This document shows, piece by piece, positions 1-8,724 of a stretch of 64,000 bases of DNA (the stretch's first letter is position 1; each line of letters starts with the position of its first letter). Under the pieces are notes generated by a model. The model was not told the origin of the DNA and did not search any database. It saw only the letters and a program-made list of their open reading frames with translations. The stretch covers positions 248,001-312,000 of the forward strand of contig CAVZPD010000009.1 of NCBI GenBank assembly GCA_963777045.1, in the 5' to 3' direction. The translations under genes and the position numbers were made by a program. Source of the DNA: JAPSGM01 sp963777045 (lineage in GTDB: Bacteria > Chloroflexota > Limnocylindria > QHBO01).

Positions 1-1101
1 GGCCGCCAGGCCCAGCGAGAGTGCCGTCTCGAGCCCGATCATCCCCGGCGCCGCATCGGCGAACTCCACGGACTTGCGTTCCGTCGGATGCGGGGCATGG
101 TCGGTGGCGATGGCGTCGATGCTGCCGTCCTCGACGCCGGCCAGAAGGGCCAGCGCATCGTCGCGGGTCGTGAGTGGTGGGTTGACGCGGCAGCTCCCGT
201 CGTAGGCCAGGGCCTCGTCCAGCGCGCCGACCGCCGCAGGTGCCGTCTCCCAGCTGAGGGTTCGGTCGCCGGCGACCCAGGCATCGGTCATGGCAAGGTG
301 GTGCGGGGTGACGTCGCAGGTGACGCGCGTGCCGGCTGCTTTCGCGCGTCGCACCGCGTCCAGGGCGGCGGCCGTGGAGAGGTGGGTGAAGTGGATCCAG
401 CCTCCGGTCTCGGCCGCCAGCGCAATGTCCCGCTCCACCATCGTCAGCTCCGCGCTCGCCGGCCAGGCGGCGAGCCCCAGCCGCGTGGCCGTCGGTCCCG
501 CCCGCATGACGGCGCCCTCGGCCAGGATGGGGTCCTCCGCGTGCGCGATCAGCGGCAGCGCCAGGGGAGCGAGGAAGGTCAGCAGCGACCGCGCGACGCG
601 AGGCGAGGCGATGGCAGCGCCGTCGTCGCTGGCCCCGACAACGGCGAGACGCGCCAGCTCCGACAGCTCGGTGGGCTGCTCCCCGGCGCGGCCGCGGGTC
701 GCGGCGGCGATGACCCGCACGCGCGCTGCCGCGCCCGCGGCCAGCTGCTGCACGTAGGCGACCCTGGGGGCCTCGTCGAGCGGCGGATCGGTGTTCGGCA
801 TGGCGCAGATCGTGGCGTAGCCACCGTGGGCCGCGGCGCGCGCCCCGCTCTCGATCGTCTCTGCCGCCTCGGCACCCGGCTGGCGCAGGTGCGCATGGAG
901 GTCGCACAGCGCGGGCAGGGCCAGCAGGCCGCTGCCGTCGACTCGGTGCGCAGCCGGCGGCAGGGCGCCGGGCTCGATGAAGCGTCCGTCGAGGATCGCC
1001 AGGTCGCCGGTCGAATCGGTACCCGCGGCGGGGTCGACGGTACGCAGGTTCGTCACCAGCAGGGCGACCGGCGGATCGCTGATCGAGCCGAATCTGGTCA
1101 C
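1..1101 (-). CDS. pyrC: Dihydroorotase, 3'-truncated by the window edge
   Basis: Dihydroorotase of de novo pyrimidine synthesis cyclises carbamoyl-aspartate to dihydroorotate with a binuclear metal centre in the cytoplasm. Reading the minus strand from a GTG at 1101 gives an unbroken frame to the window edge (367 codons, C-terminus missing). Visible family motifs are DLHAHLRQPG (first metal His pair and substrate Arg) near residue 60, CDVTPHHL in the middle, and ATDHAPH (metal/catalytic Asp) late in the chain. The start overlaps the pyrB stop by 4 bp (GTGA), so the two genes are translationally coupled. Family and motifs are clear; only the C-terminal end is unseen. Confidence 0.93.
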   Translation of the reverse strand, partial: MTRFGSISDPPVALLVTNLRTVDPAAGTDSTGDLAILDGRFIEPGALPPAAHRVDGSGLLALPALCDLHAHLRQPGAEAAETIESGARAAAHGGYATICAMPNTDPPLDEAPRVAYVQQLAAGAAARVRVIAAATRGRAGEQPTELSELARLAVVGASDDGAAIASPRVARSLLTFLAPLALPLIAHAEDPILAEGAVMRAGPTATRLGLAAWPASAELTMVERDIALAAETGGWIHFTHLSTAAALDAVRRAKAAGTRVTCDVTPHHLAMTDAWVAGDRTLSWETAPAAVGALDEALAYDGSCRVNPPLTTRDDALALLAGVEDGSIDAIATDHAPHPTERKSVEFADAAPGMIGLETALSLGLAA

Positions 1102-2054
1102 GGAGCGAGGAGGGTGAGCACGGCCATCCGTACCGCGACGCCGTTGGTCACCTGCTCGCCGATGAGGCTGCGCGCGCCGGACGCCAGCGCGGCGGTAAGC
1201 TCAACTCCCTCGTTCGTCGGGCCAGGGTGCAGGATTGGCGCACCGGGACGCGCCAGGCGCATGCGCGCCTCGGTCAGGCCCCATCCACGGGTGTACTCGC
1301 GCAGGCTGGGCACGCCACCGCCCGCGTTGCGCTCCAGCTGGACGCGCAGGGCCATGACCGCGTCGGCCCCCGAAATGGCCTCATCGAGTCGGTGGTGCAC
1401 GGACACGCTCGGCCAGCCGCGGAAGGCGTTGATCCAGGCCGGTGGCCCCGAAAGGCGAACGCTCGCACCGAGTCGCGTGAGGAGGTGCAGGTTCGAGCGC
1501 GCGACGCGCGAGTGGGCGCTGTCGCCGATGATGGCGATCGTCCGGCCCTCCAGGCCGTCGAGGGCGCCACGCAGCGTCATCGCGTCGAGCAGCGCCTGGG
1601 TGGGATGCGCGTGGGTCCCGTCACCCGCGTTGACGATCCGGGCGCCGCTGGCCCGGGCTGCGAGGTAGGGCGCACCGCTGCGGGCGTGCCGCATGACGAT
1701 GGTCCCGACGCCGGTCCGCTCCAGTGTCCGGATCGTGTCGGTCAGCGATTCTCCCTTGCTCACGCTGCTGGCGGCGATCGGCAACTCCACCACGTTGGCG
1801 CCGAGGGTCGCGGCGGCGATCTCGAAGCTGACGCGGGTCCGGGTTGATGGTTCCGCGAAGGCGAGGCCAACGATGTGGCCGGCCAGCACGTTCAGTCGCT
1901 CGCCACGCTCGCGCAGCGAGCGCATCTGGACCGCGAGGTCCAGGCAGTGGGTGACGGCGGATGGGTCGAGGGTGTCGACGTCGAGGAAGTGACGGTGGCG
2001 CCAGGGTGGCGCATCGGCGCTCGAGGGCGCGCGCGGGGTCGATACCTGGATCAT
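1098..2054 (-). CDS. pyrB: Aspartate carbamoyltransferase catalytic subunit
   Basis: Transfers carbamoyl phosphate to aspartate, the committed step of pyrimidine synthesis. The 318-residue product has the usual length of the catalytic chain. The carbamoyl-phosphate loop FAEPSTRTRVSFE lies near residue 67, the HPTQALLDAMT segment near 150, GDSAHSRVARS near 177, and the C-terminal HPGPTNEGVEL. No regulatory pyrI is seen nearby. The stop overlaps the pyrC start. The gene is divergent from the cyclase-like gene at 2128, with only 73 bp between, so both promoters must lie there. pyrR is about 1 kb further upstream on the same strand, which suggests PyrR control, but I see no attenuator in the short leader. 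Confidence 0.95.
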   Translation of the reverse strand: MIQVSTPRAPSSADAPPWRHRHFLDVDTLDPSAVTHCLDLAVQMRSLRERGERLNVLAGHIVGLAFAEPSTRTRVSFEIAAATLGANVVELPIAASSVSKGESLTDTIRTLERTGVGTIVMRHARSGAPYLAARASGARIVNAGDGTHAHPTQALLDAMTLRGALDGLEGRTIAIIGDSAHSRVARSNLHLLTRLGASVRLSGPPAWINAFRGWPSVSVHHRLDEAISGADAVMALRVQLERNAGGGVPSLREYTRGWGLTEARMRLARPGAPILHPGPTNEGVELTAALASGARSLIGEQVTNGVAVRMAVLTLLAP

Positions 2055-2127
2055 TCTCGCTCCTTGGCGGCCTCACCGGACCGCGCTTAAAGGGTCGCGG
2101 GGAGTATACGCGTGGCATGCTAGTGGG

Positions 2128-3076
2128 GTGAGCCCTGAACGCCGCGCCGCGGGACGTCGCACCCTCCTGTTCAGCGACATGGAGGAGAGCACCCGGATGG
2201 TCGACCGCCACGGCGACGCCGGCACCGAGGCACTGGTCCGCCACCACGCGCTGCTGCGCGAGGTGGTGGCCGCGCACGAACGGTCGCGTCTTCGAGCGCA
2301 TCGGCGACGCCGTCTACGCGGTCTTCGACGAGGCACCCCGGGCACTCGCCGCCGCCATCGAGGTGCACCGCCGCCTGTCGAACGAGGACTGGGGCAGCAT
2401 CGGTCGGGTGCGGGTCCGGATCGGCATGGACACGGGTCGGCTGGAGGAGCACGAGAGCCGCTTCTTCGGCCGTCCGCTGTACCGCTGCGCGCGCATCCAG
2501 GCCCTCGCCCGCGGTGGCGAGACCCTCCTCTCGGACGCGACCGCCACATGGGTGGGAACCGACGTCCCCGACGGTCATGCGCTCCGCGACCTCGGCGTCC
2601 AGCGGCTCCGCGGCCTCGCCCAGCCGGAGCGGGTATGGGGCATCGTGGCCACGACCTCCCTGCGGCGCGCAGACGGCCGGGAGCCGATTCGCGTCATGCT
2701 GGTCGACGACTACGAGGTGGTGCGGCGAGGCCTGCGCGGCTTCCTGGAGCTCGTCCCCGAGCTCGAGGTGGTGGGCGAGGCGTCGAACGGGCGAGAGGCC
2801 GTCGAGGCAGCCTATCGGCTCGAACCGGACGTGGTGCTCATGGACCTCGTCATGCCGGAGATGGACGGGCCGGCGGCGATCGCCGCGATCCATGAGCGAC
2901 AGCCGCAGGTCGCCATCGTGGCTCTGACCAGCTTCGCCGAGCCGGAGCGCATCAAGAGCGCCATGGAGGCCGGCGCCGCGCGACACCTGCTGAAGGATGC
3001 AGATGCCGAGGAGGTCGTCCGCGCCGTGATGGAGGCGCATGCTGCCCGCCTCCCCGGCGCCGGCGGCCCGAGCTAG
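2128..3076 (+). CDS. Class III nucleotide cyclase-like domain fused to a C-terminal receiver domain (one frameshift)
   Basis: The first about 50 residues, from a GTG start, carry the start of a class III adenylate/guanylate cyclase domain (LLFSDMEESTRMVDRHGD, with the metal-binding Asp). The frame then breaks near 2280. One missing base restores NGRVFERIGDAVYAVF with the second metal Asp, and the cyclase fold continues to about 2640. A complete NarL-type receiver domain follows: VMLVDDYEVVRRGL (acidic pair), LMDLVMPEMDG (phospho-acceptor Asp), ALTSF and LLKDA (Lys). There is no HTH after it. A cyclase-like domain upstream of REC with no output domain is unusual. The stop overlaps the convergent pyrR stop (3073-3076). 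The frameshift is probably a sequencing error. Whether the cyclase domain is catalytic is not known. Confidence 0.75.
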
Positions 3077-3624
3077 GCGGGTTCCCCGGCCCTCGCGCGC
3101 TCGATCAGCACGCCATCGCTGCCGTCGATCTCGCTGACCATGACGTGGACGCGTTCGTCGAGCGCGGTGGGCAGGTTCTTGCCCACGTGATCGGCCCGGA
3201 TCGGCAGCTGCCGATGACCGCGGTCGACTGCCACCGCCAGGCGCACCGCCGCGGGCCGGCCGTGGTCGGTCAGGGCGTCCAGTGCTGCGCGAACGGTGCG
3301 GCCGGTGAAGAGCACGTCGTCGACCAGAACCACGATGTGGCCGGAGATGTCGGGCATCGCCTCGCTGCGCTTGACGATCGGGGCGTGGGCCAGGCGGGTG
3401 AGGTCGTCGCGGTAGAAGGTGATGTCGAGCGACCCGACCGGTGGCCGGACGCCCTCGTTCTGGTCAATGAGGCCGGCCAGCCGCTCGGCGAGCGGCGCGC
3501 CGCGACTGCGGACGCCGACCAGGACGAGCCCTTCGACGCCACCATTGCGCTCCACGATCTCATGGGCGATGCGGGTGAGGGCACGGCGCAGGTCGTCGGC
3601 GTCCATGATCTGGCGCTGCGTCAT
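3073..3624 (-). CDS. pyrR: Bifunctional PyrR: pyr operon regulator / uracil phosphoribosyltransferase
   Basis: PyrR binds pyr mRNA in response to UMP/UTP and also makes UMP from uracil and PRPP. The 183-residue product matches the family length. It has the PRPP loop VLVDDVLFTGRTVRAALDAL at about residues 100-119, the N-terminal ARIAHEI-type helix and the ITFYRDDL segment typical of PyrR. It lies upstream of pyrB on the same strand, but a convergent plus-strand gene sits between them, so it is not simply cotranscribed. The region before the ATG holds TAGACT six bases upstream and no Shine-Dalgarno sequence, suggesting a leaderless mRNA. Confidence 0.93.
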   Translation of the reverse strand: MTQRQIMDADDLRRALTRIAHEIVERNGGVEGLVLVGVRSRGAPLAERLAGLIDQNEGVRPPVGSLDITFYRDDLTRLAHAPIVKRSEAMPDISGHIVVLVDDVLFTGRTVRAALDALTDHGRPAAVRLAVAVDRGHRQLPIRADHVGKNLPTALDERVHVMVSEIDGSDGVLIERARAGEPA

Positions 3625-3630
3625 GCGAGG

Positions 3631-3636
3631 AGTCTA
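3631..3636 (-). promoter_or_regulatory. Candidate -10 element of pyrR (leaderless)
   Basis: Minus-strand TAGACT ends six bases before the pyrR ATG, with the preceding bases giving TTTAGACT. There is no Shine-Dalgarno sequence. The same hexamer at the same distance precedes the LuxR gene at 48386. No good -35 is visible. Confidence 0.4.
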
Positions 3637-3652
3637 AAGGGGCGGGCGCCCC

Positions 3653-5305
3653 TCAGTAGGCGCGCAGACCGTGATCGTAGAGGGCCGGCCCGATCCAGGC
3701 ACCGTCCTCCGCGACGGTCGAGACGCCGTCCGGCGTCTCGCCGGTGTTGCGGGTCACGACGCGCACCTCGGCCGTCGGTCCGTACGTGCCACCCTCCGAG
3801 CCGGCGGAGGTCTGGATGGTGAGCGCCAGGTACTGCCCTCCGGCGAGCGCCACGTCGACGACCGTGCCGCCAGCGGTGTCCGCGGCATCCAGCGCCTGTG
3901 CAGGGCCGATGAAGACGTCATCGAGCGGATGGCCGAAGTAGACCCGCGTCGCGTCCGGGAACCCGGCGGGCTGCTGCGTGCCCTCCCACTGCGCATCCCA
4001 CACCGCGAAGCCGTCGGAGTCCGGCGCCCAGGCGAAGCGAGCGCTGCGGAACGCCTGGCCGCCGGGAGCGGGAGTGAGCGTGTCGAAGATCGGAAGGTCG
4101 GTGCCCTGCAGGTCGTACTCGCCCTCGATACCGGCCGCGTAGGCGTACGGCATGCCGCCTCGCGCGAAGTGCCAGCCACCGGCGTCACGCGCCATCTGCC
4201 CTCGCCACGCGACGGTGTATCCGGGCTGGTAGGGGTTGCGGTCCCAGAGCGGCAGGAACGCTCCATCGATGTGCTGCAGCGAGGCGGCGGCCACGTCGAG
4301 CGGCGCCTCCAGCGTGTCCTCGGACGGCACGGGCAGGCGATCCGTGCTCGGCTCGTCTGCCGCCGTGCTCACCCAGAGCCACACGTCGCCATCAGCCGCC
4401 CCGTAGAAGTCGGCGGCGAAGGAGCGTCCGGTGCTCGTGAGCCGGCGGGCTCCGGCGTCGGCGTGCCGGGTGTTGAAGATCCAGGCGTCCGCCTCCTGTG
4501 CATCGTCGGAGACGCCGGTGAATGCGAGCAGCCCGCCGTTGGCGGACCAGACGAGGCGCGAGAAGGCCGAGTCGGCGGCGCCGCTGAAGAGGGTGACCAG
4601 CGTTTCGTCCGAGAAGCGATAGGCGTAGGTGTCGACCAGGCCGCTGCCGTCGCCCTTCAGCTGGAAGGCGACCCACTCGCCGCCGGGCGCGAGCGAGGCG
4701 CCGACGGGGATGCCAAGCCGCTCCACCGCGACTGGCTGCGACCCGGCATCGGTCCTGACCGAGATGCCACCCTGCTGGTCCTGCAGCCGGTACTCGAGCA
4801 CTCCGACCGGGTTCGGGTCGACGGAGCCGATGGGGAGCGGGGTCGACGGCGTCGTGGCCGAGGGCGACTCGCCGGGGCCTGGCGCACTGGCGCTCGGCGT
4901 CGGCGTGACGCTGGCCATCATCGAGGCCGAGGGCTCCGGCGAGCCGGTGGCTCCGATCGGCCCGCGCGGGATGCTGCCGAGCACCACCACCGCCAACAGC
5001 GCGGCAGCCACGGTCCCCAGCGTTGCCACTGCCCCGACGAGCGTTGACGGGCGTCGCCACCACGGCGTCGTCCCGGCGCCGGTCTCGACGCCGGTCCGGA
5101 TGCGGGCGCCCAGGTCATGCGGCGGGGTGCTTCGGCGCAGCCCGGCGACCATCTGCCGTTCACGCGAGAAGGCGTTCAGGGTCGCGCGGCACTGCTCGCA
5201 GCTGGCCAGGTGCGCATCGAGGGCGGCGCGTTCGTCGGGCGCCAGGTCGCCGCTCAGCGAGGCGCTGATCAGCTCGTCGGGATGGGGATCTCGGCCAAAG
5301 CTCAT
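3653..5305 (-). CDS. Membrane-anchored zinc-finger anti-sigma factor with a large extracytoplasmic domain
   Basis: Starting at the ATG at 5305 (4-bp ATGA overlap with the sigma gene) gives about 550 residues. The N-terminus is a zinc-finger anti-sigma domain (HLASCEQCRA, the HxxxCxxC motif, about residues 27-36). A Pro-rich juxtamembrane stretch and one strong hydrophobic segment (TLVGAVATLGTVAAALLAVV, about 90-110) follow, then a Pro/Ser/Thr linker. The C-terminal 350 residues are extracytoplasmic, with repeated WSANGGLLAFTG-like and WAPDSDGFAVWD-like beta-propeller signatures (TolB/WD-like). By family, it should hold the adjacent ECF sigma factor at the membrane and release it on an outside signal. 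The long propeller may be the sensor; that is inference. Confidence 0.8.
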   Translation of the reverse strand: MSFGRDPHPDELISASLSGDLAPDERAALDAHLASCEQCRATLNAFSRERQMVAGLRRSTPPHDLGARIRTGVETGAGTTPWWRRPSTLVGAVATLGTVAAALLAVVVLGSIPRGPIGATGSPEPSASMMASVTPTPSASAPGPGESPSATTPSTPLPIGSVDPNPVGVLEYRLQDQQGGISVRTDAGSQPVAVERLGIPVGASLAPGGEWVAFQLKGDGSGLVDTYAYRFSDETLVTLFSGAADSAFSRLVWSANGGLLAFTGVSDDAQEADAWIFNTRHADAGARRLTSTGRSFAADFYGAADGDVWLWVSTAADEPSTDRLPVPSEDTLEAPLDVAAASLQHIDGAFLPLWDRNPYQPGYTVAWRGQMARDAGGWHFARGGMPYAYAAGIEGEYDLQGTDLPIFDTLTPAPGGQAFRSARFAWAPDSDGFAVWDAQWEGTQQPAGFPDATRVYFGHPLDDVFIGPAQALDAADTAGGTVVDVALAGGQYLALTIQTSAGSEGGTYGPTAEVRVVTRNTGETPDGVSTVAEDGAWIGPALYDHGLRAY

Positions 5306-5874
5306 CGGGCCACGCCCTCGGCTGCCAGGTTGCGGCGCATCTCGCTGCGAGCCCGGCACAGGAGCGTCCGGACAGCCCCGTATGAGAGACCCATGATCTC
5401 GCCGATCTGCTGCCCGCTCATGTCCTCCAGGTCGGAGAGGAGGAGGCACTGGCGGTGATTCGGGCGGAGCCGCAGCAGCGCTCGCTGCACGCGCTCGTCG
5501 AGCGCGGCAGCCATCACCTGGGCCTCCGGCCCGGGCGCGTCATCGGCCCGGTCATGCTCGCGCTCGTCGTCGGTCTGCGGGAGGCGAACCCAGCGCCGGC
5601 GGCGCATCTCGTCGATGGCGGTGTTGGTCGCGATCCGGTAGAGCCAGGAGCGTGTCGAGTTCTCATCGGTCAGGGAGTCGAGCTTGCGGTAGGCCTTGAT
5701 GAAGGTGTCCTGGGTGATGTCGGCGGCGCGGTCGCGGTCGCCCACCATGCGCAGCACGTAGTTGAAGATGGGCGAGGCGTACTCCTGGTAGAGCCTGTCG
5801 AAGTCGCCCAACGCGGTGGCGCGGCTCACCGCCGACGCCGGGTTGAGCCGGCCACGCAGCTCGATTGACAGCAC
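5302..5874 (-). CDS. ECF RNA polymerase sigma factor
   Basis: 190-residue sigma-70 family protein of ECF type. Region 2 runs through YQEYASPIFNYVLRMVGDRD with the core-binding DITQDTFIKAYRKL at about 54-67. TRSWLYRIATNTAIDEMRRR follows. Region 4 includes RLRPNHRQCLLLSDLEDMSG and the HTH QQIGEIMGLSYGAVRTLLCR near the C-terminus. The start is a GTG at 5874. It is translationally coupled to the zinc-finger anti-sigma gene, the standard sigma/anti-sigma arrangement. Target promoters cannot be told from this window. Confidence 0.92.
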   Translation of the reverse strand: MLSIELRGRLNPASAVSRATALGDFDRLYQEYASPIFNYVLRMVGDRDRAADITQDTFIKAYRKLDSLTDENSTRSWLYRIATNTAIDEMRRRRWVRLPQTDDEREHDRADDAPGPEAQVMAAALDERVQRALLRLRPNHRQCLLLSDLEDMSGQQIGEIMGLSYGAVRTLLCRARSEMRRNLAAEGVAR

Positions 5875-5937
5875 GCATACCTCGCGAATCGTCGATCCCC
5901 CGCCAGCCTTCCGTGACGCATGACTGCTCCTCCCCTG

Positions 5938-6933
5938 TTACACGGTCCGCTGCAGGTGGGTCCGTAGCACCTCGGCTGCGTACTCCGGTGCCGCGGGGTT
6001 CACCGCCAGCGCCGTGGCTCGCTCGAGGCCCGCGATCACCCGCAGCCGAGGGTGGATCTCCCAGTGCCAATGGAAGGTCTGGTCGAGCCGCTCGCCCGCG
6101 GGCGACGTGTGCAGGAAGAGGTTGTAGGGAGGATCGCCCAGTGCGTCCAGCGTCCGGAGGGCGCGCTGCAGCGTCCCGGCGGTCGCCGCCAGGTCGTCGT
6201 CGTCGAGCTGGGTGAAATCGGCGCCGTGCGTGCGCGGCACCACCATCATCTCGAAGGGGGAGCGACCTGCGGCCGGGGCGAAGACGACGAAGCGTTCCTC
6301 GGCCAGCACCAGCCGCTCGCCTGCCTCCTCCTCGGTGCGGGACAGCCCGCACCAGACGCACCCGCGCGTCTTGATCTGGTGCCGCGCGCCGCCGCCGATC
6401 TCCTCGGCCAGCCAGTGAGGCACCTGCGGGATGGCGTAGAGCTCCAGGTTGAGATGCTGGCTGCGTGACCCCGCCTGGCGGCCGTAGCTCTGCACGGCCT
6501 GGATGCACATCCGTTCGTCCGGTGGGTTCGCCGCACGGCCGAGCTCGCGCATGGCATCGCGCAGCGAGCGCAGCAGGTTGACGGCCAGGCGCAGCGGGGC
6601 GTCGGCCAGCCGTTCGTGGTGCCCGCGCGGCGCGACCAGGATCTCCCAGGAGCCGCTCGAGGATTCGACTTCGGAGATCGAGAGCTGCGAGGCGGTCTCC
6701 TTCGACGAGTCGATGCGGTGGAAGGCATCGGCGCTGAGGGTCACCCGCCGGACGTGGGTCGCCTCGGCCGCGTCGGCATCCGAGGTGGGGTCGTCGTCGC
6801 AGTGGCGGCAATGGGTGCCCTCCACCGGGGACGCCTGGACCGCGAACGACGCCTGCTCGAAGCTGCGGTCCGTGACGACGGCCGACCACCAGCCGGTGAC
6901 GGGATCGCGGCGCAGTTCGAACACGGGGCGCAT
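5938..6933 (-). CDS. GalT-like HIT-superfamily nucleotidyltransferase with degenerate active-site motif
   Basis: 331 residues with the overall look of galactose-1-phosphate uridylyltransferase. An N-terminal CRHC pair could bind zinc. RGCVWCG lies mid-chain, EMMVVPRTH is a second-domain strand, and FHWHWEIHPRL near the C-terminus corresponds to the WH(I/W)E(I)LPR strand of GalT. Where classical GalT has the nucleophilic HPHSQ, this protein reads SRSQHLNLEL, so the HxHxQ triad is not preserved. It lies 15 bp downstream of a second GalT-like gene that does keep HxHxQ, so the two may act together or one may have drifted to another hexose-phosphate reaction. The substrate is unknown. Confidence 0.65.
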   Translation of the reverse strand: MRPVFELRRDPVTGWWSAVVTDRSFEQASFAVQASPVEGTHCRHCDDDPTSDADAAEATHVRRVTLSADAFHRIDSSKETASQLSISEVESSSGSWEILVAPRGHHERLADAPLRLAVNLLRSLRDAMRELGRAANPPDERMCIQAVQSYGRQAGSRSQHLNLELYAIPQVPHWLAEEIGGGARHQIKTRGCVWCGLSRTEEEAGERLVLAEERFVVFAPAAGRSPFEMMVVPRTHGADFTQLDDDDLAATAGTLQRALRTLDALGDPPYNLFLHTSPAGERLDQTFHWHWEIHPRLRVIAGLERATALAVNPAAPEYAAEVLRTHLQRTV

Positions 6934-6948
6934 CGTAGCGCCCGCCGG

Positions 6949-8049
6949 CTAGCCGGGGTCGCCTGCTTCGCGGATGCGGCGTGCCACCTCGAGGGGATCC
7001 ACGCCGATCACTGCTGCGGCGTAGAGCTCCATGGCGCCGATGTCGGAGGCCGCGCTGCCCGGATCGCCGCGGTCGACGAGGTGCACGACAGGCGGGATCC
7101 CGCGCCATGCGGGGTCCGCGGTACGGTCGAGCGGCGGGCGATGCAGGGCGAGGTTGAAGGCGTGGACCTCGAGGTCGTCGCGGTAGGCCAGGACGGTCCG
7201 CGCCACGGCATCGGCAAAGGCCGGTTCGCGCTCGTCCATGCCCGGCTGGCCGATGATCAGCAGCTCGCGCTCCTTCACGGGCGTCAGGTGGGCGATCACC
7301 GCCACGCCGTCGGCCTCGCGTGCGACCAGGCCCAGGTCTCGATGCACGGCGACCACGTCGGCGAGGTACTCGCCGCCGGTCTCCGCCCGGTAGGCACTCG
7401 CGTCGCGGAGCAGCCGCGCCAGGTGCGGGTAGGGAGCGCCGCGGCCGAGCAGCAGCTGGGCGTGGCCGTGCACCACCGAGCCACCGGCCCTCGGGCCGCA
7501 GTTCCAGATCAGCATGTAGTTGGCGGCGGTCGCGTCCGCCGCTCGCGATCGCTCGGCCCACTCGCGGCCGAGGTGCAGCATCTCCACCACCTGCTCCTCG
7601 TCGAAGGCGAGCGGGTCGTGACGCTCGAAGACCATCACGCCGTGGTGCGCGTCGTACATCGCCGCATTCGCACCTGTGACGGCATGCTTGCCGCGCACCC
7701 GACCCCAGGTGTCGGCCGGCGTCTGATGCTCGGGATTGCAGAAGGGGTCGCCGCGGCTGGCCTCGATCAGCCTGGCGTAGGCTTCGCGCCGTCCGCCGGT
7801 CACGGGGCGTTGGCCCCGGAGGGGCGAGAAGAGCGCGCCGGTCAGACTCCAGCGGTTCGTGATCCGCACCACGGTCTGGTCGCGCACCGCCGCGACCTCC
7901 CCGAAGTGCGCCTCCAGCCACTGCGCCATTTCGGGCGGCGGGTCGGTGTGGCCCTGCTCCACCTCGACGCGGTAGAGCCGTTCAGCGCGCGCCCGTGCGG
8001 GCGCGGGCAGCGCCGCGATGCGCGATGGCAGCTCGGCGATGCCGCTCAC
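6949..8049 (-). CDS. GalT-like HIT-superfamily nucleotidyltransferase with intact HxHxQ
   Basis: About 366 residues from a GTG at 8049 (a TTG at 8058 overlapping the upstream stop is the alternative). It resembles the GalT superfamily. RWSLTGALFSPLRG is near the N-terminus and NPEHQTPADTWGRVRGKHA next. MLIWNCGPRAGGSVVHGHAQ carries the expected HxHxQ nucleophile motif at about 180-200. IPPVVHLVDRGDPG lies near the end. By family it should transfer a nucleoside monophosphate to or from a sugar-1-phosphate. It sits between a GNAT gene and the degenerate GalT-like gene, probably in one transcript. The exact sugar substrate is not inferable. Confidence 0.65.
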   Translation of the reverse strand: MSGIAELPSRIAALPAPARARAERLYRVEVEQGHTDPPPEMAQWLEAHFGEVAAVRDQTVVRITNRWSLTGALFSPLRGQRPVTGGRREAYARLIEASRGDPFCNPEHQTPADTWGRVRGKHAVTGANAAMYDAHHGVMVFERHDPLAFDEEQVVEMLHLGREWAERSRAADATAANYMLIWNCGPRAGGSVVHGHAQLLLGRGAPYPHLARLLRDASAYRAETGGEYLADVVAVHRDLGLVAREADGVAVIAHLTPVKERELLIIGQPGMDEREPAFADAVARTVLAYRDDLEVHAFNLALHRPPLDRTADPAWRGIPPVVHLVDRGDPGSAASDIGAMELYAAAVIGVDPLEVARRIREAGDPG

Positions 8050-8054
8050 GGAGA

Positions 8055-8666
8055 TCAACGGTCGGCGAAGGTGAGCTGCCAGGAGGTCGGCCGATCCAGC
8101 GCGAGCCACTCGTCGCGCAGGAGCGCCATGCGCAGCAGGTCCGAGTGCCGACCCTCCGCGAACCACGCGTGGCGGAGCCGCCCCTCGTGACGGAAGCCGG
8201 CCTTCTCGTAGCTGCGGATGGCGCGCGCGTTCGTCTCGTGCACGTGCAGGTCGATGCGCTCCAGGCGAAGATGGCCGAAGCCGAAGTCGCAGATGGCGTT
8301 GAGCACGTCGGTCCCGTAGCCGCGGTTCCACTCCGTCTTCTCCCCGATGGAGATGCCGAACTCGGCGTGGCCGTCCTCGAGGTTCAGGCCGTGCAGCCCG
8401 GCGGTGCCGATCGGACGATCGCCGGCGATGAGGCAGATGACGAAGTGGTAGTCGGTCCTGCCCTGCCGCTCGACCATCCCCTCGAACCACTTCTCCTCCA
8501 TGGCCAGGCTCATGGGAGCCCGGAACGAGAGGTTGCGCGAGACCTCGGCGTCGGTCAGCCATCGGACGAAGGTGGGAAGGTCGGCGCGCTCCGCGGGGCG
8601 CAGGTAGATGCGCTCGCCGCGGATCATGGGCGAGGGATGCGCGATGGTCGGCTGGCCGTCGGTCAT
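8055..8666 (-). CDS. GNAT acetyltransferase, RimJ/RimL type
   Basis: 203 residues. The fold is that of RimL-like N-acetyltransferases: IYLRPAERADLPTFVRWLTD at the start, EFGISIGEKTEWNRGYGTD (acetyl-CoA pyrophosphate-binding strand and loop) at about 110-130, and NARAIRSYEKAGFRHEG at the C-terminal part. It probably acetylates a protein N-terminus or small molecule; the substrate is unknown. The ATG is preceded by GAGGACCG. It is divergent from osmC, and the 58-bp gap holds a CTATCGGT motif resembling half of the repeat found at 42.1 and 60.6 kb. Confidence 0.85.
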   Translation of the reverse strand: MTDGQPTIAHPSPMIRGERIYLRPAERADLPTFVRWLTDAEVSRNLSFRAPMSLAMEEKWFEGMVERQGRTDYHFVICLIAGDRPIGTAGLHGLNLEDGHAEFGISIGEKTEWNRGYGTDVLNAICDFGFGHLRLERIDLHVHETNARAIRSYEKAGFRHEGRLRHAWFAEGRHSDLLRMALLRDEWLALDRPTSWQLTFADR

Positions 8667-8724
8667 CGGTCCTCGTAGGCTATCGGTCTACCGGCTCGAG
8701 CATAGTAGGAGGACAGACCAACCG

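Noticed and set aside
88..1668. Plus-strand 526-codon frame across pyrB and pyrC
   Set aside because: Antisense shadow; pyrB and pyrC on the minus strand carry intact family motifs.
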